Positions 8,636-18,440 of a stretch of DNA of 64,000 nt are shown piece by piece (within the stretch, counting starts at the first letter, position 1; each line of letters begins with the position of its first letter). The DNA comes from DATFNI01 sp963712305 (GTDB lineage: Bacteria > Bacteroidota > Rhodothermia > Balneolales > DATFMH01). A program made the position numbers and the translations under genes. The stretch spans positions 558,001-622,000 of the forward strand of contig CAVQHI010000001.1 in NCBI GenBank assembly GCA_963712305.1. Direction: 5' to 3'. The notes beneath the pieces are model-generated. The model saw only the letters and a program-made list of their open reading frames with translations, was not told the origin of the DNA and ran no database searches.

Positions 8636-9712
8636 ATGAAAATATTTCGTTACAAGCTTCCTCTTTCCGAACCCGTTTCTGTGCGACAGTCGACACATAC
8701 CCATCGGGAAGGATTATTCATGACAAGCGACTATATGCCATTTTCGGTTTATGGTGAAGCTGCGCCCCTTCCTGGTTTCTCCAAAGAAACAATCGATGAT
8801 ATCGATGCGCTGGTTAAAGAAAAATTTGAAGTCATCGACCGTTACTTCATGCAGGATAACGGATATGACAACTGGAACGCATTTGCTGCTTCGCTGAACT
8901 TGTCTCCAAGTCTCCGATTTGGCCTGGATACCTTTTTATTCGACCGCCTGTCCAAGTACGAGAAGCTTCCCCTCTCACAATATCTTTCAAAATCGAGTCC
9001 GTCTTGTGTACGAGTCAATGCACTCATCCGTGAAACCAAACCGGATAAGATTAAGAAAGAAGCACTAGCCTATTGGCACAAGGGTTTTAGAACATTGAAA
9101 TTAAAGGTTTCAGATGACTTTGATGAGACGCTGCGGGTACTGAAGGATTTGCGTTCCATTCTGCCGGACGCCAATCTTCGCATCGATGCTAATCAGTCGT
9201 GGGATGTGGATCAGGCCATCAATAACCTGCTGGTTCTTGAATCTATTAACATAGAATACTGCGAACAGCCGGTAAAAGTAGCGGACATGCTAATGCAGAA
9301 TGAGATATGTATGAAGTGCGCTATACCAGTGGCTGCCGATGAAGCTGCCCGCTCTGTTAAAGAAATTGAAATTCTTATAGAGAACAACGCTGCCGATCTT
9401 CTGGTTATCAAACCAATGCTTATTGGTAGTTTCGATGAACTCTTTCGAATCGCTGAAATTGCCAAGGCTCACGGAATTGAGCTTGTTTTTACCACCTCAT
9501 TTGAATCGGGAATTGGCCGCACGGCGACGGCTCATCTTGCCGCTGCTTTGGGAAGCACTCGCTTCGCACATGGCCTCGCCACCGGCGGCCTGCTTGGTGA
9601 GGACTTCATAAATGATGACGACTTCATTCGAGATGGACATTTTTATTTTACAGAAGCTGCGGGGCTTGGCATTAAACCAAAACTGGAAGGTTTGGAATTG
9701 GTCCAACTCTGA
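8636..9712 (+). CDS. menC: o-Succinylbenzoate synthase
   Basis: 358 residues, enolase superfamily (muconate-lactonising subgroup). MenC dehydrates SHCHC to o-succinylbenzoate. The catalytic barrel shows TLKLKVS (acid/base Lys), RIDANQSW (metal Asp), EYCEQPV (metal Glu), VAADEAARS (metal Asp) and LLVIKPMLIG (second catalytic Lys). The same fold includes dipeptide epimerases, which sequence alone can confuse with MenC, but its place between menA and menE settles the role. The last base of its TGA is the first base of the menE ATG, implying translational coupling. Confidence 0.93.
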   Translation: MKIFRYKLPLSEPVSVRQSTHTHREGLFMTSDYMPFSVYGEAAPLPGFSKETIDDIDALVKEKFEVIDRYFMQDNGYDNWNAFAASLNLSPSLRFGLDTFLFDRLSKYEKLPLSQYLSKSSPSCVRVNALIRETKPDKIKKEALAYWHKGFRTLKLKVSDDFDETLRVLKDLRSILPDANLRIDANQSWDVDQAINNLLVLESINIEYCEQPVKVADMLMQNEICMKCAIPVAADEAARSVKEIEILIENNAADLLVIKPMLIGSFDELFRIAEIAKAHGIELVFTTSFESGIGRTATAHLAAALGSTRFAHGLATGGLLGEDFINDDDFIRDGHFYFTEAAGLGIKPKLEGLELVQL

Positions 9713-11169
9713 TGAAGCTCTCATTTCAGCACCTGCGGGATGAACTGAGTCCGGATTCACCTTTTCTTGTCACCAAACACCATTCGTATAGCTACCGCGA
9801 TCTTGCCTGTTATGCACGGTCACTCGAGTCGATACTGCCGGCAAAAAGGCCACTGAAAGTTGCGATTTTGGCAGAGTTGCGGGAGACCGTTGTTCTCACA
9901 ATCGCATCCTGCTGGCTGCTTGATATCCCGGTCATTCCCCTGTCGCCCGAAACAGACCGGATCGAATGGCACAGGATTACCAATGAGCTGGCACCAGATA
10001 TCTTACTGAGTGATAGCTCAGCTTCACCTGCTCTAAAGGAAACGGGAATTAAGCATATCCTTCTTCCCGGTCCGGCTCCAACGATTGATCCAGCCGGAGT
10101 GTTCGACAATCTTCTGGCCCATCAGGATCATCATTTCGGATATTTCCAGACTTCCGGTACATCAGGCACATCTAAAATAGTTCCTTTGAAACGGCGGCAG
10201 TTCCTTTGGGGCGCCGAGGGCTCGGCCGCAAACTTTAAACCGGAAACCGGTGAGCTATGGCTGTTGAGTCTGCCCCTTCATCATGTCGGCGGCGTTTCTA
10301 TTATCCTGCGTAGTTTATTATACGGATCCGGTGTTTACCTGCTCCCAAAATTTAAACCTGAAATCATTCGTGGGCTGCTGGAACATGACATCCGGATACG
10401 ATTTTGTTCTCTTGTACCGACCATGCTCAGACGTCTCCTTTCAGAACCCGATTTTCGTCCTCATCCTGATTTTAAAATGGCATTGTTAGGCGGCGGCCCT
10501 ATGACCATTCAACTTATAGGTGAAGCTATTAACCGTAATATCATCGTTGCAACAAGTTTTGGAATGACCGAGACCGGAGCTCAGATTGCTGCCCGTATTT
10601 ACGACGATACCAGGAGTCCAATCAGTCTTAATGCCGGAAAGATATTTTCTCCAAACCAGGCCGAAGTGCGTGATGATAATGGCAACCACGTATCGCAAGG
10701 AGACGATGGCATACTTTGGATCCGCGGACCACAAGTACTTGACGGTTATTTCGATCAAAATTTGAATGCAGAATTTTTTGATAATGAGTGCTGGTTCTGC
10801 ACAGGCGACCACGCACGTATTCATTCGAATGGAGAGATTGAAATCCTAATGCGCAGAACCGACCGCATTGTGACGGGTGGCGAAAATGTGAATCCAATTG
10901 AAATTGAACAGGTGTTACTCGGACATCCTGATATTTCAGAATCAGCCGTTTTTGGACTACCCGATAATGAATGGGGACAACGTGTCGTCGCACTCGTCAT
11001 CAGGAACGGAAAAAGTGAGATGACTCCGGATCTGGATGAATATTTATCTGCACGCCTCAAAAGATTTCAGATACCTAAAATGATCATCGAAGTTCCCGAT
11101 TTACCCTACACCAGAACCGGGAAAATTGACCGCTCCAGGTTAGAAGAATGGTTCATAAAGAATAAATAA
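9712..11169 (+). CDS. menE: o-Succinylbenzoate-CoA ligase
   Basis: 485 residues, ANL adenylating superfamily. It activates o-succinylbenzoate with ATP and then loads CoA, feeding MenB. Motifs: phosphate loop TSGTSGTSKIVP (~145), SFGMTETGAQ (A5, ~283), FCTGDHARIH (A7, ~360), RTDRIVTGGENVNP (A8 hinge, ~380) and the C-terminal RTGKIDRSRL carrying the adenylation lysine. It overlaps menC by one base. menB, menD, menF and menH are not in the window, so the pathway is split over several loci. Confidence 0.94.
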   Translation: MKLSFQHLRDELSPDSPFLVTKHHSYSYRDLACYARSLESILPAKRPLKVAILAELRETVVLTIASCWLLDIPVIPLSPETDRIEWHRITNELAPDILLSDSSASPALKETGIKHILLPGPAPTIDPAGVFDNLLAHQDHHFGYFQTSGTSGTSKIVPLKRRQFLWGAEGSAANFKPETGELWLLSLPLHHVGGVSIILRSLLYGSGVYLLPKFKPEIIRGLLEHDIRIRFCSLVPTMLRRLLSEPDFRPHPDFKMALLGGGPMTIQLIGEAINRNIIVATSFGMTETGAQIAARIYDDTRSPISLNAGKIFSPNQAEVRDDNGNHVSQGDDGILWIRGPQVLDGYFDQNLNAEFFDNECWFCTGDHARIHSNGEIEILMRRTDRIVTGGENVNPIEIEQVLLGHPDISESAVFGLPDNEWGQRVVALVIRNGKSEMTPDLDEYLSARLKRFQIPKMIIEVPDLPYTRTGKIDRSRLEEWFIKNK

Positions 11170-11487
11170 AGCTTTTTCAACAGATCAAGATTAATTAACA
11201 CTTGTTTTATTTGCGTTTGTAATTTTCGCCCTCATACCCCCCGGTTCATCGATTCACTCATTGAGCTGAGAATCAACCGGTTACAACGAGAAGGGAAGTC
11301 GCAATTTTATTTAGCAGAATATTCTTTGGATATATGTTTTTTCTCGTTCTAAAGACGTTATTTACTCAGTGAATCGATCACGGAAAAAAAATTTCAGGAT
11401 TCTGCAATAAATGCCAGCCTCAGGAATCTAATCATAGTAGACTGAATAAATATTTGAAAACAATAGTCTCGCAGGAGATGTTTTAAG
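11170..11487. other. Intergenic region with spaced inverted repeats before the efflux operon
   Basis: 318 bp holding interleaved dyads. ATCGATTCACT at 11248-11258 is matched by AGTGAATCGAT at 11368-11378, and CCGGTT at 11241-11246 by AACCGG at 11275-11280. GCAGAAT at 11314-11320 is matched by ATTCTGC at 11399-11405. These could be regulator sites or a folded leader for the macA-like operon. No known riboswitch is recognised. Confidence 0.4.
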
Positions 11488-12720
11488 ATGAAAAAAAAGA
11501 CATTTTTCGCTGTTGGCACGCTCATCATCATAATAACGGGCGGCTTTTTCTATTTCACACGGTCCGTGAAGACCGAATACCAATGGAGAACAAGACCTAT
11601 TGAACGGGGCGATCTGAGCATTGTGGTCAATGCAACCGGTACCATGACACCTGACACAACCGTAAATGTAGGTACCCAGGTTTCCGGTACAATCTCACGG
11701 ATTTATGTGGATTACAATTCGCACGTGAAAAAAGGACAACTTTTGGCCGTTTTAGATACTACATCTTTGCATCAGGCCTTACAACAGGCCCAGGCTGATA
11801 TGCGAAGTGCCAAAGCACAGGTCATTCAGGCAAAATTATCTTTTCAACGCGTAAAAAAGCTATATTCAAGACAACTGGCTTCTGAATCAGACTATGATCA
11901 GGATTCTGTTGCTTACATTGTTGCTGTAAACTCACTTAATTCCACTGAAACACAACAACAACGGGCACGGATTAATCTTGGCTATGCTACTATCAGGGCA
12001 CCTATTAACGGGGTCGTTTTATCAAGGGATGTGGATGTCGGTCAAACAGTAGCAGCGAGTTTTAATACACCACAGCTTTTTTCAATTGCTACCGATTTGC
12101 ATACCATGCGCATTAGTGCATCTATTGATGAAGCGGATATAGGTCAGATTAAGCTTGGTCAAAAAGTGACTTTTAATGTTGATGCATTTTCCGACGAGAC
12201 CTTTACCGGTGAGGTTACCCAAATCCAGCTTCAACCGATCACAACGAGTGATGTTGTCACCTATACGGTTATCATCGAAGTGCAAAATCCTGACTTAAAA
12301 CTGATGCCGGGAATGACAGCTAATCTGACCATCAATATTCAACAGGAAAAAGATATTCTTAAGGTACCGGCGCTGGCACTGGTATATAATCCACCAGCGG
12401 AATACCTGGCGCAGATGATGAAAAACAGAGCTGATTCGGCGAATTCCGATCGCTCCTCTGCCGGCATAAACCGAAATACTTCCAATGGTTCCATCAGGCC
12501 CGCTTTCCTTTCCGAGCAGGGAACACCAAAACCTGGAAGTACGAAGAGAGTTTGGGTCAAGCGGAATAATAGTATCGTACCGGTCAGAGTTAAAATCGGT
12601 ATCTCAGACGGCTCCTACACAGTTGTCAGTGGAAATATTAAAGAAGGTGATGAAGTCGTCATAGGCGCAAGTACTACGGGCGGCAACGCTGCAACCAGAA
12701 GTCCATTCGGAAGGAGATGA
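11488..12720 (+). CDS. MacA-like periplasmic membrane fusion protein
   Basis: 410 residues. A single N-terminal membrane anchor (~7-25) is followed by the HlyD/MacA layout: a lipoyl half (VGTQVSGTISRIYVDYNSHV), a helical hairpin (~85-155, Q- and A-rich), the second lipoyl half (GYATIRAPINGVVLSRDVDVGQ), a beta-barrel, and a membrane-proximal domain. It should bridge an inner-membrane ABC exporter to an outer-membrane TolC-type channel. Its TGA overlaps the ATG of the next gene (ATGA), with an AAGGAG just upstream. A Ser/Asn-rich insert around 310-345 is not typical. No tolC homologue is adjacent. Confidence 0.9.
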   Translation: MKKKTFFAVGTLIIIITGGFFYFTRSVKTEYQWRTRPIERGDLSIVVNATGTMTPDTTVNVGTQVSGTISRIYVDYNSHVKKGQLLAVLDTTSLHQALQQAQADMRSAKAQVIQAKLSFQRVKKLYSRQLASESDYDQDSVAYIVAVNSLNSTETQQQRARINLGYATIRAPINGVVLSRDVDVGQTVAASFNTPQLFSIATDLHTMRISASIDEADIGQIKLGQKVTFNVDAFSDETFTGEVTQIQLQPITTSDVVTYTVIIEVQNPDLKLMPGMTANLTINIQQEKDILKVPALALVYNPPAEYLAQMMKNRADSANSDRSSAGINRNTSNGSIRPAFLSEQGTPKPGSTKRVWVKRNNSIVPVRVKIGISDGSYTVVSGNIKEGDEVVIGASTTGGNAATRSPFGRR

Positions 12721-13439
12721 TCGTGAGCACAGCACCAATCATCTCGGTTAAAGATCTCGTCAAGATCTATAAAATGGGTGAGGTTGAAGTACCGGCACTT
12801 AGGGGAGTGTCACTGGATATTGAAAGAGGTGAATTCCTCGCGATTATGGGTGCCAGCGGCGGCGGTAAGTCCACATTCATGAACATTTTGGGTTGCCTTG
12901 ATGTACCAACAAGCGGCAAGTACTACCTTGACGAGGTTGACATTGGTTCCCTAAACAAGGATGAACTGGCACGGTTGCGGAATAGAAAGATAGGTTTCGT
13001 ATTTCAGGCCTTTAATCTGCTATCCCGTACTTCAGCTCTTGAAAATGTAGAACTTCCGCTTATGTATAACACGAAAGTCAGTGCAAGGGAAGTACGAGAA
13101 CGGTCCCTCGATGCATTGCAGGCTGTTGGTCTGGCTGATCGTGCCCACCACATGCCCAACCAGCTTTCCGGGGGGCAGCAACAACGGGTAGCCATAGCCA
13201 GATCACTGGTAAATGAGCCAAAGGTAATCTTCGCTGATGAACCGACAGGAAACCTCGACACGCACACAAGTAATGAGGTGATGGAAATCTTCCAGAATCT
13301 TAATGAAAAGGGAATTACTGTCGTGCTTGTTACGCACGAACACGATATCGCACAGTATTCCAAACAGAACATCGTCTTCAAAGATGGACTGATTGATGAT
13401 CATTATGCTGTAGAAAATCGCAAAATCACGTTTGTCTGA
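12717..13439 (+). CDS. ABC transporter ATPase (MacB/LolD-type)
   Basis: 240 residues; the energy-supplying subunit of a MacB-type exporter. Walker A is GASGGGKST (~42-50), the Q-loop is FVFQAFNLL, the signature is LSGGQQQRVAIARSL (~147), Walker B is VIFADEPTGNLD (~168) and the switch is VTHEHD. It overlaps the fusion protein gene by 4 bp with an SD inside that gene, so the two are translationally coupled. In E. coli the ATPase and permease are one MacB chain; here they are separate genes, as is common in Bacteroidota. The substrate is unknown. Confidence 0.93.
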   Translation: MIVSTAPIISVKDLVKIYKMGEVEVPALRGVSLDIERGEFLAIMGASGGGKSTFMNILGCLDVPTSGKYYLDEVDIGSLNKDELARLRNRKIGFVFQAFNLLSRTSALENVELPLMYNTKVSAREVRERSLDALQAVGLADRAHHMPNQLSGGQQQRVAIARSLVNEPKVIFADEPTGNLDTHTSNEVMEIFQNLNEKGITVVLVTHEHDIAQYSKQNIVFKDGLIDDHYAVENRKITFV

Positions 13440-13469
13440 ATCTGTCTAAGAGGTAAGGAATAACCGAAT

Positions 13470-14690
13470 ATGAAATTCGAAAATCTCTTCAAAATTGCTT
13501 TTCGTTCGCTAAGTAAAAACAAAATGCGGACTTTTCTGACGATGCTGGGCATCATCATTGGCGTGGGATCCGTAATCACCATGTTGGCGATTGGAGAGGG
13601 TTCGCGCAAGAGTATTCAGGATCAGATTTCCAAGCTGGGTACGAACGTCATCATTATCTTCGCATCAGCAATGCGGCACGGTGGAGTAGCATCAGCAGCC
13701 GGAACGGCCCAAATGCTGACGCAAGCCGATGCCGATGCCATTGCCTCCCAAAGTCCTGATGTTCAGTATGTAACTCCGGTTGTAAATACCGGTGGACAAA
13801 TCATCTACGGAAATCAAAACTGGCAGTCGTCTGTTACAGGTGTCTATCCCAATTTCTTTGCCATCCGCAATCAGACTGTAACTGATGGGTACTATTTTAC
13901 TGAGGGCGATGAACGGGAAGCTGCAAAAGTTTGTGTTGTTGGACAAACCGTTGTAGATCACTTGTTTACTGACGGATCCGATCCGGTTGGTGCCTACATC
14001 CGCATCAACAAAATACCATTCAAGATACTGGGTGTACTCGAAAAACAGGGACAGAACAGCTGGGGCCGCGACCAGGATGACGTTATCATTGCCCCTTTCT
14101 CAACTGTCTATAAACGTATGGTATCAGTGGACTATGTACGTCAAATTCTCGCCTCTTCGAAAAGCAGTGCGGATATGAACCCAGCCATATCAGAAATTGG
14201 AGCTGTTTTGAACCAACGTCATAAAACTCCTCCGGGATCCGATCCGATATTTACGGTACGCACACAGCTTCAATTTGAACAGACGGCCAACGAAACATCA
14301 CGTGTACTGACACTTCTTCTTGCCAGTATTGCCAGCATCTCGTTGCTCGTCGGCGGAATTGGCATTATGAACATTATGCTGGTTTCTGTAACAGAACGTA
14401 CCCGGGAAATCGGTATCCGCATGGCTATCGGCGCACGCGGGCGTGATGTCCTGCTTCAGTTTTTGATTGAAGCCGTCATTTTAAGTCTGCTTGGAGGACT
14501 AATTGGAGTTGGCACAGGCTTTTTAGCTACACATTTGGTTGAATCGGGCATGCACTGGCCGGTTAGTATCACTCCTAACTCCGTTACCCTATCGTTCGTT
14601 TTTGCTGCATTCGTGGGCATTTTCTTTGGCTGGTACCCGGCACGCAAAGCAGCGGACCTGAACCCGATCGATGCCCTGAGATACGAGTAA
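13470..14690 (+). CDS. MacB-type FtsX permease
   Basis: 406 residues. An N-terminal membrane helix (~18-42; MRTFLTMLGIIIGVGSVITM) leads into a periplasmic MacB_PCD domain (~45-265). Three C-terminal helices form the FtsX domain (~280-400), with the conserved ERTREIGIRMAIGA coupling segment. It would pair as a dimer with the ATPase 30 bp upstream and with the fusion protein to form a tripartite exporter acting from the periplasm. It is the last gene of the operon and is followed by a heptamer-repeat array. The cargo (peptide, lipid or macrolide) cannot be read from the sequence. Confidence 0.92.
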   Translation: MKFENLFKIAFRSLSKNKMRTFLTMLGIIIGVGSVITMLAIGEGSRKSIQDQISKLGTNVIIIFASAMRHGGVASAAGTAQMLTQADADAIASQSPDVQYVTPVVNTGGQIIYGNQNWQSSVTGVYPNFFAIRNQTVTDGYYFTEGDEREAAKVCVVGQTVVDHLFTDGSDPVGAYIRINKIPFKILGVLEKQGQNSWGRDQDDVIIAPFSTVYKRMVSVDYVRQILASSKSSADMNPAISEIGAVLNQRHKTPPGSDPIFTVRTQLQFEQTANETSRVLTLLLASIASISLLVGGIGIMNIMLVSVTERTREIGIRMAIGARGRDVLLQFLIEAVILSLLGGLIGVGTGFLATHLVESGMHWPVSITPNSVTLSFVFAAFVGIFFGWYPARKAADLNPIDALRYE

Positions 14691-14704
14691 GCGGTCAGCG
14701 AGGT

Positions 14705-14774
14705 AATTTCAAATTTTGAATTCTGAATTTTGAATTATCCTGATCACTGTTAATTGATAACGGTTTACTGTTAC
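14705..14774. repeat. Heptamer repeat array (about 10 units)
   Basis: Degenerate 7-bp units in one continuous phase: AATTTCA, AATTTTG, AATTCTG, AATTTTG, AATTATC, then CTGATCA, CTGTTAA, TTGATAA, CGGTTTA, CTGTTAC. It fills the gap between two convergent genes and overlaps the last codon region of purB by four bases. Confidence 0.6.
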
Positions 14775-16069
14775 CTGTCAAGTCCGACTCGTTTGAAGAG
14801 GGTGTCTATCTGCTGCGTGTGGTGTCTCACATCAAAGGCATCCTCTATCTCATCTTTTGAGAGCTGATCGCTGATTCGTGAATCTGATTCCACAAAATCC
14901 TGAAATGGCTTTTTTTCATTCCAGGCTTTCATGGCCAGCGGTTGTACGATATCATATGCCTCTTCACGGGATAATCCCTTGTCAATGAGCTTCAGCAACA
15001 CGCGCTGAGAGAATACAACTCCGAATGTCTTCTGTATGTTGTCGCGCATGTTATCTTCAAAGACCACAAGGTTTTCGATGATATTTGCGAACCGATTCAG
15101 CATATAATCCAGAAGGATTGTGGCATCCGGAAGTATAATACGTTCGGCCGACGAGTGGGAGATATCGCGTTCATGCCATAATGGAATATTTTCATATGCT
15201 GTAACCATGTAACCCCGCAGCACACGAGAGCAGCCGCTTATATTTTCAGATCCTACAGGGTTGCGTTTGTGTGGCATTGCAGAGGATCCCTTCTGCCCTT
15301 CCCTGAATTTTTCTTCCACTTCCCTGGTTTCCGTCTTTTGAAGATGACGAACTTCGACTGCCATTTTCTCAAGCGTTGAACCGAGAAGAGCCAATGTTGC
15401 CATGTAATACGCGTGACGATCGCGCTGCAGAGTTTGCGTAGCAATCGGTGCGGGACTCAATCCCAGTTTCTCGCATACGAACGCTTCAATATCGGGTGGT
15501 ATATTTGCAAAAGTACCGACGGCACCCGACATCTTCCCGAATTCAACGTCAGCGGCGGCACGATTAAACCGCTCCCGGTTACGTTTCATCTCGGAATACC
15601 AGAGGGCGCATTTCAAACCAAAGGTCGTTGGTTCGGCGTGAACTCCATGTGTACGCCCCATCATTACCGTATACTTGTGTTTCCGTGCCTTTTCTGCCAG
15701 CACGTCGATCATCCGTTGAATATCTTTGTGAAGGATGACATTGGCTTGTTTCAGGCGGTACCCCCAGGCCATATCCACTACATCGGTTGAGGTCAGGCCA
15801 TAATGCACCCACTTTTTTTCGTCACCCAGGCTTTCCGAAACGGCACGGGTAAATGCCACAACATCGTGTCTGGTCACCTCCTCGATTTCATGGATACGGT
15901 TAACATCGAAACGGGCATTCGCATATAGTTTTTTGACGTCGCCGGCGGGTATCATGCCAAGCTTACTCCATGCTTCGCAGGCTGCCAATTCAACATCAAG
16001 CCAGGCCTGAAACTGGTTTTGCTCGGTCCATATATCTGCCATCTCCTTTCGAGAGTACCGTTCTATCAT
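14771..16069 (-). CDS. purB: Adenylosuccinate lyase
   Basis: 432 residues, fumarase/aspartase superfamily. PurB releases fumarate from SAICAR and from adenylosuccinate in purine synthesis. The family signature GSSAMPHKRNP (~260-270) is intact, and LTSTDVVDMA and MGRTHGVHAEPTTFG provide catalytic His and substrate contacts. The N-terminus (MIERYSRKEMADIW) is typical of the bacterial short form. It is a stand-alone minus-strand gene with a 134-bp gap to the next gene upstream. Confidence 0.96.
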   Translation of the reverse strand: MIERYSRKEMADIWTEQNQFQAWLDVELAACEAWSKLGMIPAGDVKKLYANARFDVNRIHEIEEVTRHDVVAFTRAVSESLGDEKKWVHYGLTSTDVVDMAWGYRLKQANVILHKDIQRMIDVLAEKARKHKYTVMMGRTHGVHAEPTTFGLKCALWYSEMKRNRERFNRAAADVEFGKMSGAVGTFANIPPDIEAFVCEKLGLSPAPIATQTLQRDRHAYYMATLALLGSTLEKMAVEVRHLQKTETREVEEKFREGQKGSSAMPHKRNPVGSENISGCSRVLRGYMVTAYENIPLWHERDISHSSAERIILPDATILLDYMLNRFANIIENLVVFEDNMRDNIQKTFGVVFSQRVLLKLIDKGLSREEAYDIVQPLAMKAWNEKKPFQDFVESDSRISDQLSKDEIEDAFDVRHHTQQIDTLFKRVGLDR

Positions 16070-16203
16070 GGAAATATCATTTTGAGATTATAAATAATTC
16101 CTGCACATCACCCACTCCAAAAAATCTTTGGTTGATCTTATCCTAAAGTCGTAAAAGCAGGTAGTGATGCCGGTCAAAGGTAGGAATTTTGCGGCTTCGA
16201 ATC

Positions 16204-17592
16204 TCAGGAAGATTGGTTATTCATATTCACTGGATGATCTTCCCCGGAAATATCCTCATCCGATGTTGATACACGTACTTTAACCTTTCTCACTCTGTTA
16301 TTCTCTATGGTGTGAACTGTAAGTTCAATATCCTTGAACCGAACTTTCTCACCAGTCTCAGGAATATGTTCCGTCAGGTGATATACCAACCCGCCCAGTG
16401 TTTCATATTCATCTTCTTCGCTCGTAAGTTCTTTATTCAGAATATCTGCCATATCATCAAGATCAATCTTGGCATCGAAAATATACGTATCGGCACGCAA
16501 GCGTGTGTAGAGTTGCTCCGTTTCAGAGTGTTCATCACTGATATCACCAATAATTTCAGAAAGAACATCATCCAGGGTGATCAAACCCTCCGTTCCGCCA
16601 TATTCATCGACAACTATGGCCATATGCGTTTTTTCACGCTGAAACTCTTCGAGAAGGTCATCCAGTTTTTTGGAAGTCGGCACGAAAATGGCTTTACGCG
16701 CGATAGCCTTCCAGTTGATCATGGTATCTTCCATCTCCGTGCCCAGGTATGGCAACAAATCTTTCGCATAAATGATACCCCTGATATTATCGAGATCATT
16801 ATCGTAGAGGGGCAGACGGGAAAGGCTCTTTTCACGGATACGTGATACAACATCCCCAAGCGAGTCTACCGTGGATACAGCAATGATATTTACACGGGAA
16901 GTCATGATTTCGACTACAGTGGTATTGCTGAACTCGATGACGTTCTCAATGATCTCGCGCTCATCTTCTTTCAACGATCCCTGCTTCTCCCCGACCTCTG
17001 CGATATGTTTGATATCGTGAGAGGATATGCGATTTGCCGGCCTGGGCAGGTATTTTTCGAGACGCCCCGTACTGTTGGCAAGTATTTTGGATAATGGTGT
17101 TAGCATGATGTAAAAGAAATAGACAAAACTGTTGAGATGTCGTGCCGTGCGGACGGGATCTTTTATTGCAATAATTTTCGGAGTGATCTCACTGAGAATG
17201 ACGATCATAAATGTCAGGATGACGACTTCAACAATGAATACGACGATACGTGGAGCGCCAAGATTCCCTGCCAGTTCACCTGTTAAAACAGCAGCGACAA
17301 CCGAAGTCACGATATTGGCGAATGTATTACCAATCAGAATAGTGGTCAATAATCGACGTGGGTGTTCAAGCATCGTCTTCAGATGCCTAAGGGCTCCGCT
17401 GCTTTTTCCAAACTGTGATTGATAATCATGATGAGCAAGGGAGAAAAAGGCGACCTCTGAACTGGAGAACAACCCCGATAGCAACAGGCCGATAACCATA
17501 ATGGTTAACTTGATCAGAACCCCCACAAGATCGATAGCGTGAGTTGATTCCACGTCTTGAATTAACAAAATCTGCAAGTGATATATCAGCAA
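16204..17592 (-). CDS. CNNM/CorC-type CBS-domain membrane protein (GldE-like)
   Basis: 462 residues. An N-terminal DUF21/CNNM domain has about four helices (~20-200; GLFSSSEVAFFSL, ILSEITPKIIA). A CBS pair follows (~215-345; EIMTSRVNIIAVS, VDEYGGTEGLITLDD), then a C-terminal CorC_HlyC domain (~365-440). Relatives export magnesium or other divalent cations, and GldE of Flavobacteria belongs here. Its position directly downstream of ssb matches the mutY-ssb-gldE-gldD order known in Bacteroidota, though mutY and gldD are not here. The start is uncertain: the frame has no early ATG, and I use TTG 17592, with GTG 17553 as an alternative. Confidence 0.85.
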   Translation of the reverse strand: MLIYHLQILLIQDVESTHAIDLVGVLIKLTIMVIGLLLSGLFSSSEVAFFSLAHHDYQSQFGKSSGALRHLKTMLEHPRRLLTTILIGNTFANIVTSVVAAVLTGELAGNLGAPRIVVFIVEVVILTFMIVILSEITPKIIAIKDPVRTARHLNSFVYFFYIMLTPLSKILANSTGRLEKYLPRPANRISSHDIKHIAEVGEKQGSLKEDEREIIENVIEFSNTTVVEIMTSRVNIIAVSTVDSLGDVVSRIREKSLSRLPLYDNDLDNIRGIIYAKDLLPYLGTEMEDTMINWKAIARKAIFVPTSKKLDDLLEEFQREKTHMAIVVDEYGGTEGLITLDDVLSEIIGDISDEHSETEQLYTRLRADTYIFDAKIDLDDMADILNKELTSEEDEYETLGGLVYHLTEHIPETGEKVRFKDIELTVHTIENNRVRKVKVRVSTSDEDISGEDHPVNMNNQSS

Positions 17593-17981
17593 TGCGCTAC
17601 CCGAAATCGATGTTTTACGTGATTATAAAATTAAGATTACCGGGAAATTGCTTTGTCACCATTTGTAACGAAGCAAGAACCCACTTAATTCATGATAAAA
17701 ATCAACAGATTCCGTTTTTTTACATCAATAATTTTGTACGGAACAACTTAGTTTAGGTAAGATAATAGAAAATATCGAGTTCATTTTCATATGACCAGCT
17801 CGCAGGTCCCTAAAAATACTCTGCATGAATAGCCGCCCCGCCTGCATAAACAGGCTAAATAAGGAATGCCGCTGACCTTTGAATGATTTAAGTGATCTTT
17901 GATAATCTTTCTATTGAATCTGTCTGGAACAATGATTGATAGCAGTACCAAAAAGGCACTACTATCAGTCATTTTATTTTA
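17593..17981. other. Gap between ssb and the GldE-like gene
   Basis: 389 bp with no coding signal. The only structure I see is a hairpin just past the ssb stop: TGATAGCAGTACC at 17937-17949 pairs with GGCACTACTATCA at 17955-17967 with two mismatches and an A5 loop. It could be a weak ssb terminator on the minus strand, but no T-tract follows. Confidence 0.4.
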
Positions 17982-18440
17982 TTAGAAAGGCAGATCGTCG
18001 TCAAACATTTCATCATCGCTGTCTTTAGCGATATTGACGGGTTTATTAGCCGGAGCTGAGGATCTTTCCTGTGAGACTGATGTGTCGACAGAAGTATCAC
18101 CGCCTTCACCCCGTGAGTCAAGAATCTTGATGCTTCGGGCCTTAATTTCGGTTGTATAACGTTTCTGTCCCTGTTGATCTTCCCAGCTGCGGGTCTGAAT
18201 CGATCCTTCGATATAGACCAAAGACCCTTTTTTGATATACTGTTGAGTATATTCGGCAAGCCGGCTCCATGCGACGACACGATGCCATTCTGTGTTTTCC
18301 TGCCACTCTCCATTGCTATCTTTGTAGCGCTCGTTGGTAGCTACACGAAGCGTAGCTACCGCTGTATTGGATTGCGTATACCGTACTTCAGGATCAATCC
18401 CAAGACGTCCAATGATCATGGCTTTGTTTAAAGAACTCAT
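17982..18440 (-). CDS. ssb: Single-stranded DNA-binding protein
   Basis: 152 residues. An N-terminal OB fold (~4-108) includes NKAMIIGRLGIDPEVRYTQS, ENTEWHRVVAW and GSLVYIEGSIQTRSW. A flexible acidic linker leads to the C-terminal tip DDDLPF, which recruits replication and repair partners. It coats single-stranded DNA as a tetramer. The start at 18440 gives the standard N-terminus. Confidence 0.97.
   Translation of the reverse strand: MSSLNKAMIIGRLGIDPEVRYTQSNTAVATLRVATNERYKDSNGEWQENTEWHRVVAWSRLAEYTQQYIKKGSLVYIEGSIQTRSWEDQQGQKRYTTEIKARSIKILDSRGEGGDTSVDTSVSQERSSAPANKPVNIAKDSDDEMFDDDLPF

Noticed and set aside
17787..17972. 61-codon minus-strand ORF between ssb and the GldE-like gene
   Set aside because: No Shine-Dalgarno, odd composition and it overlaps the hairpin after ssb.
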